Below, one piece after another: positions 54,590-64,000 of a stretch of 64,000 bases of DNA. A program made the position numbers and the translations under genes. The notes under the pieces were generated by a model. The model saw only the letters and a list, made by a program, of their open reading frames with translations. It was not told the origin of the DNA and searched no databases. Source of the DNA: Sambucus nigra (lineage: Eukaryota; Streptophyta; Magnoliopsida; Dipsacales; Adoxaceae); assembly GCA_949130495.1 (NCBI GenBank), contig OX422207.1:831146073-831210072 (forward strand). The letters run 5' to 3'. Position 1 is the first letter of the stretch; each line of letters opens with the position of its first letter.

Positions 54590-55451
54590 TGAGATAATAC
54601 TAGTAGAAAGACCCCACGAGTCACTCAAGACCACACACATTTCACACATAGTGACAAGTGAAGTGAGAAGCCGAAGGGATGCCCACAAGAAATAAATATT
54701 TACGAAATGATTTTCTTAGAAGAGAGTCCCTGAGGCCCCTCTCAAATAAAAAATGATTTTAGAGGAGAGGGGTCCTCAAGACCCTCCCCCTTAAGATTGA
54801 TAGTTTTAGAGAAGGAGGTCCTCAAGGCATCCTCTCTGAAGATTACAATTTTTTTACCACAAGTTACCATTTGAAAAGATATTTGCCAAATAATAAATTT
54901 TGTCTCCATTATAAGACATATTTGCTTTTTGACTTTTATTCGCATCAGGTGGCACTTGTCTAAGGGGACAAACTGCTACACACATGTAGGGATAAATGGT
55001 ACACTTCAGACCTTATCCCTCACCTAAATTCTCAATTCTGGCTCCCAAAGATGCCAATGCCCTAGTGCCCAAGTATAAATAACACACCTGGGCAAGGTCA
55101 AAACATATAGAAAAAAATCAATAGCATTGATACTCTATCAAAATCACATCAGAACTTCCTAGTATTCTCTCATTTCCCTCTCTCTAATGTTAAGTGCCTT
55201 GTTTTTCACTCCTCACTGACATCCATCATTATCAGGAGTTCTTCTTGAGAAAATTACTATTATTTTTGTGGAAGTTTATCTTCTTGAAGGGAGGGAGTTC
55301 CAACTTAATCTCCATTTTTACCAAAAAGAGAAGGTTTCCTCAGAAGCTGCTCCAGAAGTTCTTGAGAACCTAGAAAACAACGTCCATTGGAGTAGGTTAC
55401 GCCTCACCCTTTCTAGTTATTCATAGACCCTAGTCTCACTACCCTCTTACA
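54590..55451 (+). repeat. 5' LTR of Tat C (start uncertain)
   Basis: The end ...CTCTTACA is fixed by the primer site after it. A TATA box AGTATAAATAACA lies near 55072, followed by a leader. The start could be TGAGATAATA at 54590, immediately after the CACTA 3-bp target copy, or the CACTA may have inserted into the LTR and removed its beginning from this side. Confidence 0.6.
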
Positions 55452-55473
55452 TTTGGCGAATACGCTGGGGAGG
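55452..55473 (+). other. Primer-binding site of Tat C
   Basis: TTTGGCGAATACGCTGGGGA after LTR end TTACA. This is the Ogre-like TGGCGACTCCGCTGGGGA type with two central changes, and is related to the motif at 30516. Confidence 0.7.
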
Positions 55474-55639
55474 TAATCTTGATTTAATAGATAAATAAGT
55501 CTTCAACATTTCTAAGCAGCTAGTTTTTGAAGATATTCCATTTGGGAATGGAGATCACAATGACCAGACTACTCATGAAGAAGTGGCGGTGATCAAAGCC
55601 AAGGCACCTTCTCCTCATGGGGTTAGACTAGCTCACTAG

Positions 55640-56730
55640 CAACGACTCCAATGGAAGGTATAAATCTTATTGCAATCTTTGTTGACTTCTTAAAGAAAAA
55701 TAATGTAGACCTATCAAGTTTGGGTCAAGGTTATGTAACACCAGTTGTTGCCCCTTCTGGATGGGTAGCCACCCCAGTTGCGATTCTGGGAGAGATGATT
55801 TAATCACGGAAGGTGGTGCCAGAGTTGGCTATGGCACAGTTAGGCTCACCAGCTGCTAAGAGCATGAGTTTGGAGGACTGGACCTCTAAGGTTGTTACCA
55901 TGGAGGAGGTGAGGAAGCTGATCTCCTCATCCCAGAGGGAGGTCCCTCATCTATATGAGGAGATACAAGACCCCTACCCACAGGAAGCAAGTGATAATCC
56001 ATACACTAAGGGGTATGTCCCTCCAAAATTTATTAAGTTCAGGGGAAAAGGGTAGAACCCTAGAGAGAACGTGAAGAGGTTTGTTGAGTACTTGGGAGTG
56101 CATGCTGGTGATAAGAATCTGAGGTTGAGGGAATTATCTAAGGCCCTCACAGGAAAGTCTTACATATTATATTCCCATTAGGCACCTAATAGCATACCTA
56201 CATGGGAAAAGATGCACAAGTAGTTCCTTCATAAGTTCTTTGCAGTGAATGATGAATTCACTTTAAGTAACCTATCATTAGAGGTCGAGAAACGTGGAGA
56301 AGAGTTAATAAAGCACATTAAACGATTTGGCGAGAGAGACTTAGATGTCTATGAGGATGTGACATAGGCAAGGTTGCTACAAATATGTGTCGAGGGAGTC
56401 TTGGAGGAATACAAGGGGCACTTGATCAATGAAACTAGAGACGGAACTTTTAGAGAGTTCACCAGGGCTGCTAGCAACGTAGTTATGATTATCAAGCTAA
56501 GGTCCCTGCATTAGAGGATGCAAGTGCCACTGACTTTCGGGAGCTTTTATGTTTCAACGAGGCAGGAAGTTAACTATGTGGATGGGAATCCCGAAGGAAA
56601 GAAGGGAGGCTTTGGGGCCAAGAATAGCAGGCCTGACAACAAGAGAAAGTTTGCGGAAGATGCCCCATCGCTAATACCCTGCGGCATAGCTGAGGCTATG
56701 GATTGTTATCATACCTTAGTATGAGAAGGG
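55640..56730 (+). pseudogene. gag: Tat C gag (broken)
   Basis: Best open part at 55813-56055 (MSLEDWTSKVVTMEEVRKLI, GYVPPKFIKFRGKG). After a stop it continues as NPRENVKRFVEYLGVHAGD (56060), LRELSKALTGKSYILY, KFFAVNDEFTLSNLSLEVEK (56240) and IKHIKRFGERDLDVYEDV. YKGHLINETRDGTFREFTRA (56410) follows, in the pattern of the retrotransposon gag core. The C-terminal part at 56518-56724 contains GIAEAMDCYHTL. No zinc knuckle is visible. At least four in-frame stops. Confidence 0.72.
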
Positions 56731-57429
56731 GCAGCAGGTCCTCCTTACTTGAAAGTAGAAACCTCGACTACAGATGATAAAGCCAACCCAAAGTATTGCG
56801 AGTTACACTAGCGGGTGTAACACTCTACCAAAGATAATTACTACTCAAGAAGGATCATTATTGAGTAGGTGGCCAATGGTACCTTGTAGATCCCTCATGT
56901 GGATGTTAATGAGAACCCACTTCTAGTATATCACTTCGGTACTACCGACATGGTAGTTTCTTATGATGAAGAATCTACCCAAGAGATGATGTAGAGGGAG
57001 AGCGGTTATCAGTTATGTGAGGGATTGGAAAAGATATCACTGAGCAAAGTTGAGATAAAAAGAAAGTAAGAGGAGTAGTTCTTCACTCTGTAACACGAAG
57101 AAGATGGAAATAGGGTGATTTCTCAAGTTACCCCCTCAAAGGGTGAGGTAGATGCCATCCTCTCTCTGGATGAAGGGGGACCTCAGAGGTATAGTATGTT
57201 TGCATGCCCAGACGTAGGTGGTAGACCTAAATTCTGAGTGTGAGGCCATAGTAAGGAGCCCCAAGTTCAAGTATTTTTTTGACCAGATATGGGTGAAATG
57301 TGAAACAAGAGTAACAATCACAAGGAAGGTTTTGGAAGTTGTGCAGCAGCGCAGAGACCCCTCACTAAATTGGCATGGTCCAATTGGAAGGCTGATTAAG
57401 AAGTGTACTTCTGAGGTGGTGTTTTCAAA

Positions 57430-58110
57430 AGTAGATAAGTAGGTGCCTTACTTCCACAACCTCCCATTGTATGTTACAACCATGATCAATGGAGTCTCAT
57501 TTCCCATGGCATTAATGGATGGGGGAGCATCTATTAACATCATTCCCATCAGTACATTGTATGAAACATTAATCGACCAGGGGAAGGTAATGCCAGTACT
57601 AGTAGTCATTTTCGGATTTGACAATGCTGGAATGCAATCTGTCAGATATGTAAACATAGGAATCAAGTTGGGAAATTTCACCTCACACTTTAAGTTACGT
57701 GTTATCAATGCTAACATTAAATACTAACTACTCATTGTGAGGGTATGGATGCACACCTACGCTGTAATGCCCTCCACATACCATCAATGTGCAAAGGCCA
57801 ACATTAGAGGTACACAGATAGTGATCAAGTCCATGCAGAGAGCCTTTGCCATTTAGGAGACCCATCTGGTAGATGTCGCATTCTACATTGAATTAGATGA
57901 GGAAAGGAAGGTCTCGGAAAGAAAGTTTGAAGGGAAGTAAATAGCTAAAGGGAGTGTCCCGTAGAAGAAGTCTGTTCATAATAGTTCAGGGGGGATGGTG
58001 ATCCCCCACATAGCAAAGGGTAAGAGGAAAGTAGAGGAGGTGGCTAAGCCTCCTCGAACGTGCAAGAAGGTGGTCTTGCCTAATGGAAAGGTTATCTACT
58101 GATTATAACG
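57430..58110 (+). pseudogene. Tat C protease region
   Basis: FHNLPLYVTTMINGVSFPMA then LMDGGASINIIPISTL (57505-57555) is the aspartic protease active site. NIGIKLGNFTSHFKLRVINA continues the domain to 57727, followed by a decayed linker with KRKVEEVAKPPRTCKKVVL near 58022. Stops separate the parts. Confidence 0.72.
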
Positions 58111-58349
58111 GTCTACGCAGGCGGTGTTCTGGGATGAGAGCATCGACTCGTCACCTGAGTGTTTTATTGTTGATGAATCCCATATCGTTGAACAAGTCGA
58201 GGAATCGGAAGAAGCTCCAGAATGCATGCGAGATGGACCCAGAGAGGACCTGCAAGAATTAAAGGAGATCAATTTAGGGCCAGAAGGGGGTGAGAGTAGA
58301 CCCATCCTAATCTCCAAGAGTCTGGAACCAAAACAAAAGGAATAGATCA

Positions 58350-59170
58350 TTGACTTACTCACGGAGTTCATTGATGTATTTGTCTGGAAGCACACGGAGA
58401 TGCCAGCAATAGACCCAGAGGTGAACTCCCATAGATTGGACATTCTCCCCAATGCCCTCCTAATAAGGTAAGTTACATGCACATACAAAGCTGACTTAGA
58501 TTGAAGATAAAGGTGGAGGTAGAGAAGTTACTGGCGGTCAGGTTCATTAGGCCCATTCAGCATCCGATATGGCTTTCCAACGTAGTGCCGGTTGCAAAGA
58601 AAGACAAAATCTAAATTAGTATTTGTGTAGACTTTCGTGATCTGAATCGGTCATTTCCCAAAGATGAGTTCCCTCTACCGAATACAGATAGCTTGGTCGA
58701 TACTATTGGAGGACATGCGATGTATAGTTTCATTGATGGATACGTCAGCAACAACAAAATAAAAATGGATCTGGTAGATGCGGAGAAGGCTGCCTTTCCC
58801 ACGCCACTAGGGAACTTACACTACACAATCATGCCTTTCAGACTGAAGAATGTCGGGGCCACATACCAACCGAGCATGATGGTAATTTTTCATGATCTAT
58901 TCCATGATATACTAGAGTTCTATGTGGATGACCTCGTGGTGAAATCCAAGAAGGAGAGCAAACATATACGAGACATTAATAAGGTATTCAAGAGGTGTCG
59001 AAGGTATAAAATGAGGATGAATACATCTAAGTATGCCTTTGGGGTTATCGCAGGAAAGTTTTTAGGCTTTGTTGTTAATAGACAGTGGGTTCAAGTAGAC
59101 ACAAATAAGAGGAAAGCCATTGTGATGATGCCACCCCCAAGAGCTAGTGGCAGCGTAAGAGTTTCCTAGG
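58350..59170 (+). pseudogene. Tat C reverse transcriptase
   Basis: An upstream block LLTEFIDVFVWKHTEMPAI lies near 58353. RT: FRDLNRSFPKDEFPLPNTDS (58633), then GHAMYSFIDGYVSNNKIKMD with DGY where DAFSGYNQI is usual, LHYTIMPFRLKNVGATYQ (58815) and the active site EFYVDDLVVKSKKES (58917). YAFGVIAGKFLGFVV follows. The fragment 58693-59169 is open without stops, but upstream stops (58613) and later shifts break the polyprotein. Confidence 0.8.
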
Positions 59171-59279
59171 AAAGGTATCCTACCATGCTAGAGGAAGTAA
59201 CACACCCATTTGTGTCCCAATTGAAGGATAAAACCAAATGGATTTGGTAAGAAGAGCAGAAGAAAAAAATTTAGAAGGT

Positions 59280-59990
59280 TAAAAAAATTATAGCTTCTAT
59301 ATCCACGATGGTCCCCCATAGGCTGGAGCACCGTTGCTACTCTACCTCACCTCAACAGAGAGATCCATCAGGGCACTCTTAGAACAAGAGAAGGAAGGAG
59401 TAGAAAATTCGGTCTACTACCTATCAAGAGTAATCTACGGAATATAATCTAGATATACTAGCATGGAGAGGCATTGTGTATCATTGGTTTTTGTGGCTTA
59501 GAAGTTGAGACATTACCTACTAGCCTTCATGGTGCACATAGTCACCAAGTGCGACCCTATAAAGTATTTTCTAGCAAGAACAATACTTGTGGGGTGAGCG
59601 GTGAGATGATTTTTGATATTGTCAAAATATGATTTAAAGTGTGTAGTGCCCAAGGCAATCAAGAGTCAAGCAGTGGCAGACATGTTGGCCCACTTCCCAA
59701 GTGGAAATTTTGAGCCCCCCGGTGAGGAACTGCTCAGAGAGAACTTTCAAGCATTTATGTTAGAAGAAATGGAGTGGCAAATGGAGTTCAATGGCTCTAG
59801 CTCTTAAGGCATAGGTGGTTCGGGCATCATACTCTCGAACAGAAAGTAAACGATAACTCTCTCTTTCAAGTTAGACTTCAAATGCTCAAATAATGAGGCT
59901 GATTATGAATCTCTCATTTTTGGGTATGTTATAGGAGCTCCGAAGAGGTGTCAAAGTATTATGCATCCAGGGGGACTCTAACCTTGTAGT
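59280..59990 (+). pseudogene. Tat C RNase H domains (decayed)
   Basis: The first RNase H is barely readable near 59380-59600 (VYYLSRVIYG, ARTILVG). Then YDLKCVVPKAIKSQAVADML (59625) and AEEMEWQMEFNGSSS (59760) lead into GIGGSGIIL and FKCSNNEADYESLIFG (59875), the archaeal-type second RNase H typical of Tat. Stops are frequent. Confidence 0.68.
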
Positions 59991-60029
59991 AAAGCAGGTT
60001 AATGGGGAGTTCGCTCTCAAGCTTGCTAA

Positions 60030-60527
60030 CTTGGCGCCCTACAGGTATATCATCCAAAGGTTGTTGGGACAATTCCTGAAAAAGACTGTTGAGAGGCATG
60101 CAAGAATAAGGAACAACCACCCCGACGCACTCGCTATGATATCACATATGTTGGATATAGATGAGGTGGAGGTGACAATAATGGTGTGCCGGAGGAAAGT
60201 ATCTACTACGATGAAATCTTTTTTCCCATGCAATGAGCCACAATACTGGAGATACCTAGTGGTGAAAAAGTTGGAGACAAGAGAAGGGACCATGAAGATG
60301 TTGGAACTGTCTAACTACCACCTATTGGAAGGAACACTATACTTTAAGAGTCCTGGAGGATTCTTAGAAAGGTGTGTGGGGATGCAAGAAGTAAAAGAGA
60401 GGTTGGCAGAAATGCATGCAAAATATTGTGAGGATACGGACATCCCACTTTACTGAAGGCTGCAGTGAGGGGGATACTATTAGCCTACCATAAGCACAGA
60501 GGTTGCTCGCTTACAGCAAGTGATATG
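60030..60527 (+). pseudogene. Tat C RNase H end and truncated integrase start
   Basis: Shifted frames give NNHPDALAMISHMLDIDEVE (60118), the stretch that usually links RNase H to integrase. LEGTLYFKSPGGFLERCVGM (60330) and KERLAEMHAKYC (60395) then give the integrase zinc-finger start. Similarity stops near 60500 and the element is cut at about 60527. Confidence 0.65.
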
Positions 60528-62525
60528 CCCTAGTTCCAGCCAGGCACCGCCTCAGTTCGAAATGACGGAGGTGCAGCAGCCTTGAGGTCTTTGGCTGGAA
60601 CACAAAAATCAATGAAGGAGCAATTTGCATAACTAAGTCAAAATATGATGAGACCACCTGGGATCTCACCAGAGATAATTACTCTGGAAGCTTCTCAACT
60701 CTATCTTAAGGCTAGGGGACCACCCCAAGCACCGCGAAAAGACCAACCTACACCTCAACGAAGGAGGGACGTTGCTGACTCTAGGCGTTTACATCTAAGC
60801 AGGCAAGGACACCCTTGCCCTGAGGATAGGTATGATGATTTGGAGGCAGAAGATGCTCCAGAAGATTATTGGGAGCCGCATAAGGTTTCAAATAACACAG
60901 TGCATCCTATCCAATAGAGCCGAGGTTGTGCAGGCACAAGAGATGAAGGAGCCCAACAAATAGGATCAACTTTTGATCGATTGAGCAGAGGGTCAGCCTT
61001 TGAAAGCCTCGGCCCAATAAATGACCTAAGACAGGGGTTGTCCAGGTCAAGAAGTGCAGTCGACTCACAAAGGGAAGAGGGGGAATATCAGCCTCATCAT
61101 GGACAACCCCACATAGGAGGAGGTAGGGACCAGGAAGAGGTTAATAGACGACGTTGTGCTGCGGTTGGGGAACCCTCAGTTCACCCCTTGGAGGTGGCTG
61201 GGGATAACCTCAGCCAGACCGACATTACAAGACCATGGAATGACTCTATCCAACGTCTTGAATAAAATATTGGAGACCTCATCAAAATCTAAGACCCACT
61301 GTAAAGTGGTTTCTCAGAAGGATCCCCATTCATGGCTAGGATAGTGAGTTTCCCAACCCCTACCAAGTTCAAACCACCTACGGTGTCTCCCAAGTATGAT
61401 GGAAGCACCAACCCTGCACATTATATTGAGATGTACCAGTCAACGACGAACATTTATTCAATACCAAATGAATTGAAGTGTCGGGCCTTCTCCGGGACTT
61501 TGATGGGAGAAGCAGATATCTTGTTTACCTCGCTTTCAAAAAATTCAATTGAGAACTTTAAGGTCTTGGCTTAATGATTTATTCACAATATCTATTTTGG
61601 GGTAAGACCTCAAAAGATGACCACCCATCTGTTGTATGACAAGCAAGGCAAAAACGAGATCCTAAGAGACTACATTGCTAGATTCAATAAAAAACTCAAG
61701 GTTAAAGACTATGAAGAGAACATAGCCATTACCTCCCTCATAGGAGGTCTCCAGAAAGGGAAGTTGTTGTGGAAACTTGTAGAAGACCGTACCAAATCCA
61801 TGGCAGAGCTATTGGCAACTGCGGGGAAGGTCATGAATACTGAAGAGGCCATGGCTGTAAAGTATAAGGATGAAAATGGAGGTAGCAGGGGGAAGTTTCA
61901 AATAAATAAGGACGGAAAGAAGAGGTCAGCAGATGACAAGTTTGCACGCTATACCCCTCTAACTATGAGCTGCGAACACATCCTCAATGATATCAAGAAT
62001 GACCGGTCTCTGAGACGGCGAGACAAGCTGAAGGCTCCTCTGCATAAGAGGAATAAGAACTTGTGGTGCGAGTTCCACCAAGACCATGGCCATGTTATAA
62101 ACAAAAGCTTCGCCTTAAAGGATGAGATCAAGAATATGTTGAAATTCAGAAAGTTGAGGAAGTATGTTGATGGCAAGGCTCCAAAGAGGGGAATAGATGA
62201 CCCTAAAAAGAAGAGAAACGACAAATGTCTTGATGATACTCCAGCAAGAAGAAACGATGACTCGGATGGTGATGATGAATACGATCCGAACCTCCCACCA
62301 AAAGACAACAATGCCCCACTAAAGAAGGTTGGTATGATCTCCTTCGGTCTTATCACCATATGCGGAGGACTAGCTTGGGGTTGCTCTGAAGTGGCTGACC
62401 GAAAAGCTCACATGGCAGAGGCTAAGTCAGTGGCCAAACTAGAAGTGGTAAATATGGCATCTTCAAAAACCAAGCACAAGAGAAAGTGGATATGGACACT
62501 CTTAGAGTCGGTTCTCCCGATTTGA
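60528..62525 (+). pseudogene. gag: Tat B2 gag (5' truncated, broken)
   Basis: Blocks match B1: GPPQAPRKDQPTPQRRRDVA (60706), PWNDSIQRLE (61231), VSFPTPTKFKPPTVSPKYDG (61344) and the capsid core LRDYIARFNKKLKVKDYEEN (61654). ITSLIGGLQKGKLLWKLVED and the nucleocapsid motif CEFHQDHGHVIN (62063) follow. The next cysteine is serine (NKSFALKDEI). From 61617 to 62525 it is open for 302 codons; upstream there is an in-frame stop at 61572. Confidence 0.82.
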
Positions 62526-63135
62526 CTTTAAATCCATCTTAGCCCCACATGATGATCCTTTGGTAATTACAACAAGAGTGCATGGATGCGAGGTACAGAG
62601 AATTATTGTAGAAGGAGGAAGTTCAACAGATGTGATGTTCTGGCCTTGTTTCAAGAGCCTAGGCCTTAGCAGAGCTAGGCTAGTACCCTATCATCATCCA
62701 TTAATGGGCTTTAGCGGTGAAAAAGTCCATCCATTGGGCATACATGAGATGGATGTGAGAATGGGAGATGAGTGGCCTAAGTGGTTTACCCGAAAGATCA
62801 ATTTTTTCATTATGGATAAAAACGTCTTCTCGGCCTATAACCTCATCATAGGAAGAGTAGCCCTTAAGGAGTTTGAACCTGTGACATCGATGGTCCACCA
62901 GATGCTAAAATTCACCACCCCTTATGGGGTAGGGGAAGTGCAGGGTGATAATACCATAGCACGAGAATGCTACTTCAACTCAGCCGAAGAGAGAGAGGCC
63001 CATAAGAGAGCAACCACCACGTATAACATTGATACACTTGACCCTAGAGATGAAACGAAGTTTAAAAAAGGGGAGGCCACAGAAGAGGTAGAATCTGTCG
63101 TCCTCAATGAGTACGAACCAGAAAAAACCATTTAG
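62526..63135 (+). pseudogene. Tat B2 protease
   Basis: Open from 62560. TRVHGCEVQRIIVEGGSSTD (62566-62630) is the active-site block with Glu where B1 and other Tat proteases have Asp (DGGSS). AYNLIIGRVALKEFEPVTSM (62836) and QMLKFTTPYGVGEVQGDNTI (62900) follow in the family order, then an acidic linker to a stop at 63133. A frameshift separates it from gag. Confidence 0.8.
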
Positions 63136-64000
63136 GTCGGTGAGGACTTTAAAGTGAAGATCAAGGAAGAGTTGATCAATTTCTTGAGGAAGAGGCAGAG
63201 TGTCTTTGCTTGGAGCCACGCGAATATGCCTGGCATCGACCCTAAGGTTATGTGCCACAAACTCAACGTGACTAAGGATGCTAAGCCAATCACACAAAGA
63301 TGAAAAGTTTACTCTAGGGAGAAGTATGACATTATCTGGGAAGAAGTCAAAAAGTTGGAAGATGCCGAGTTTATCAGGGAAGTCATATATCCGGAGTGGT
63401 TATCAAACGCAGTCATTGTGCCCAAAGCCAATGGAAAATGGAGGACGTGCATAGATTTTACCGACCTGAACAAGTCTTGCCCAAAAGACAGTTATCCCTT
63501 ACCTCGGACCGATCAGATGGTAGATGCCACTACACGGCATGAGCTCATGAGCTTCATGGACACGTATTTAGTCTACAACCAGATCTTCATGGATGCCGAA
63601 GACTGAGAGAAGATGACCTTCATCACTGACAAGGGGACATATTGCTACAAGTTCATGCCCTTCGGCTTAAAAAATGCAGGGGCAATATATCAACGTCTTG
63701 TGAATAAAATGTTTGAAAATCAAATAGGAAAGACTTTGGAGGTGTATGTAGATGATATGTCGACGAAGAGCTTAAAGGCCAGCACTCACGTGGCAGGCCT
63801 AGAAAAGACCTTCGATACCATGGACTTGTACAGAATGAAACTCAATCCCGCGAAGTGTGTCTTTGGGGTAGGAGCTGGGAAATTTCTTGGCTTCATTGTC
63901 AACTAGATGGGAATAGAGGCGAACCCTAAGAAAATCAAGGCTTTGCTTGACATGAAGACACCAAGAAGTATCAAGGACGTTCAAAGGCTCACTGAAAGAG
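63136..64000 (+). pseudogene. Tat B2 reverse transcriptase (cut by window end)
   Basis: RQSVFAWSHANMPGIDPKVM (63195) starts the domain. EWLSNAVIVPKANGKWRTCI (63393), DFTDLNKSCPKDSYPLPRTD, KFMPFGLKNAGAIYQRLVNK (63650), the active site VYVDDMSTKSLKAS (63740), LNPAKCVFGVGAGKFLGFIV and VQRLTE at the window edge follow. In-frame stops at 63300, 63604 and 63904. Confidence 0.85.

Larger units (their letters stand above)
54590..60527 (+). mobile_element. Tat-type Ty3/gypsy element C, truncated in integrase
   Basis: An LTR ending at 55451, a TGGCGA-type primer site, gag, protease, RT, two RNase H regions and an integrase start, on the plus strand. It stops abruptly at about 60527, where sequence homologous to gag of Tat B1 begins. 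There is no 3' LTR. Sequence is only distantly related to B1/B2, so this is a separate Tat lineage. Frames are broken throughout. Confidence 0.82.
60528..64000 (+). mobile_element. Tat-type element B2, relative of B1, 5' truncated, runs off window
   Basis: Sequence homologous to B1 starts at CTAGTTCCAGCCAGGCACC (compare 41468) inside gag and continues through gag, protease and RT to the window end. It lacks the LTR and primer site because it is fused to Tat C. It retains the protease and RT that B1 has inverted or lost, so it shows what the B1 family looked like. Confidence 0.88.

Overview
This 64-kb window is plant nuclear DNA, most likely from an angiosperm with a large, repeat-rich genome. 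It is almost entirely transposable elements: Ty1/copia (Sirevirus type), Ty3/gypsy (Tekay-like chromovirus and several Tat/Ogre-type lineages), L1-type LINEs and a CACTA (En/Spm) DNA transposon. The diagnostic signs are an initiator-tRNA-Met-type primer site, Tat-type extra RNase H domains, a plant mobile domain (PMD) reading frame and CACTA tnp2/DUF4216 protein signatures. I found no intact host gene, tRNA, rRNA, CRISPR array or bacterial-type operon.

Layout. 1-8557: a nearly full-length Sirevirus whose 5' LTR is cut by the window edge. Its LTRs differ at 2 of 645 compared bases, yet gag-pol is broken in several places. 8558-11325: a decayed L1 LINE. 11326-13257: AT-rich DNA with a GATCTGAT-rich degenerate repeat and a (TA)21 run. 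13258-21426: a tandem segmental duplication of about 4.1 kb. Each copy carries exons of an unidentified gene interrupted by two solo LTRs with target-site duplications (TSDs), so the LTRs arrived before the duplication. 21427-24126: AT-rich DNA. 24127-25880: remnant of a second Sirevirus on the minus strand. 25890-31975: pieces of a Tat/Ogre-like element. These are an LTR on the minus strand, a 2.3-kb satellite of 40-bp monomers in 80-bp dimers, and an antisense PMD gene with its own TATA box and intron. 32220-37163: a 5'-truncated Tekay-like chromovirus with pol, chromodomain region and 3' LTR.

37164-54586: a CACTA transposon whose tnp2 gene is split by a solo LTR (TSD CTTGA). That LTR is itself split by a 7.7-kb Tat element (TSD TTAGG). 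This inner element holds three separate tandem-repeat arrays and an inverted 200-bp protease fragment bounded by 13-bp inverted repeats. The 3' half of the CACTA also holds a LINE endonuclease fragment between inverted repeats. 54590-60527: another Tat lineage, cut off inside integrase. It is fused directly to 60528-64000, a second copy of the inner Tat family that is missing its 5' end and runs off the window.

How it works together: this is a layered fossil record rather than a set of cooperating genes. Nesting and TSDs give a relative order: CACTA, then solo-LTR parent, then Tat; and solo LTRs, then segmental duplication. The most unusual material is the repeated appearance of tandem arrays inside Tat elements, the antisense PMD gene, the protease micro-inversion and the duplicated exon block. 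All calls come from reading the sequence; no database search was possible.
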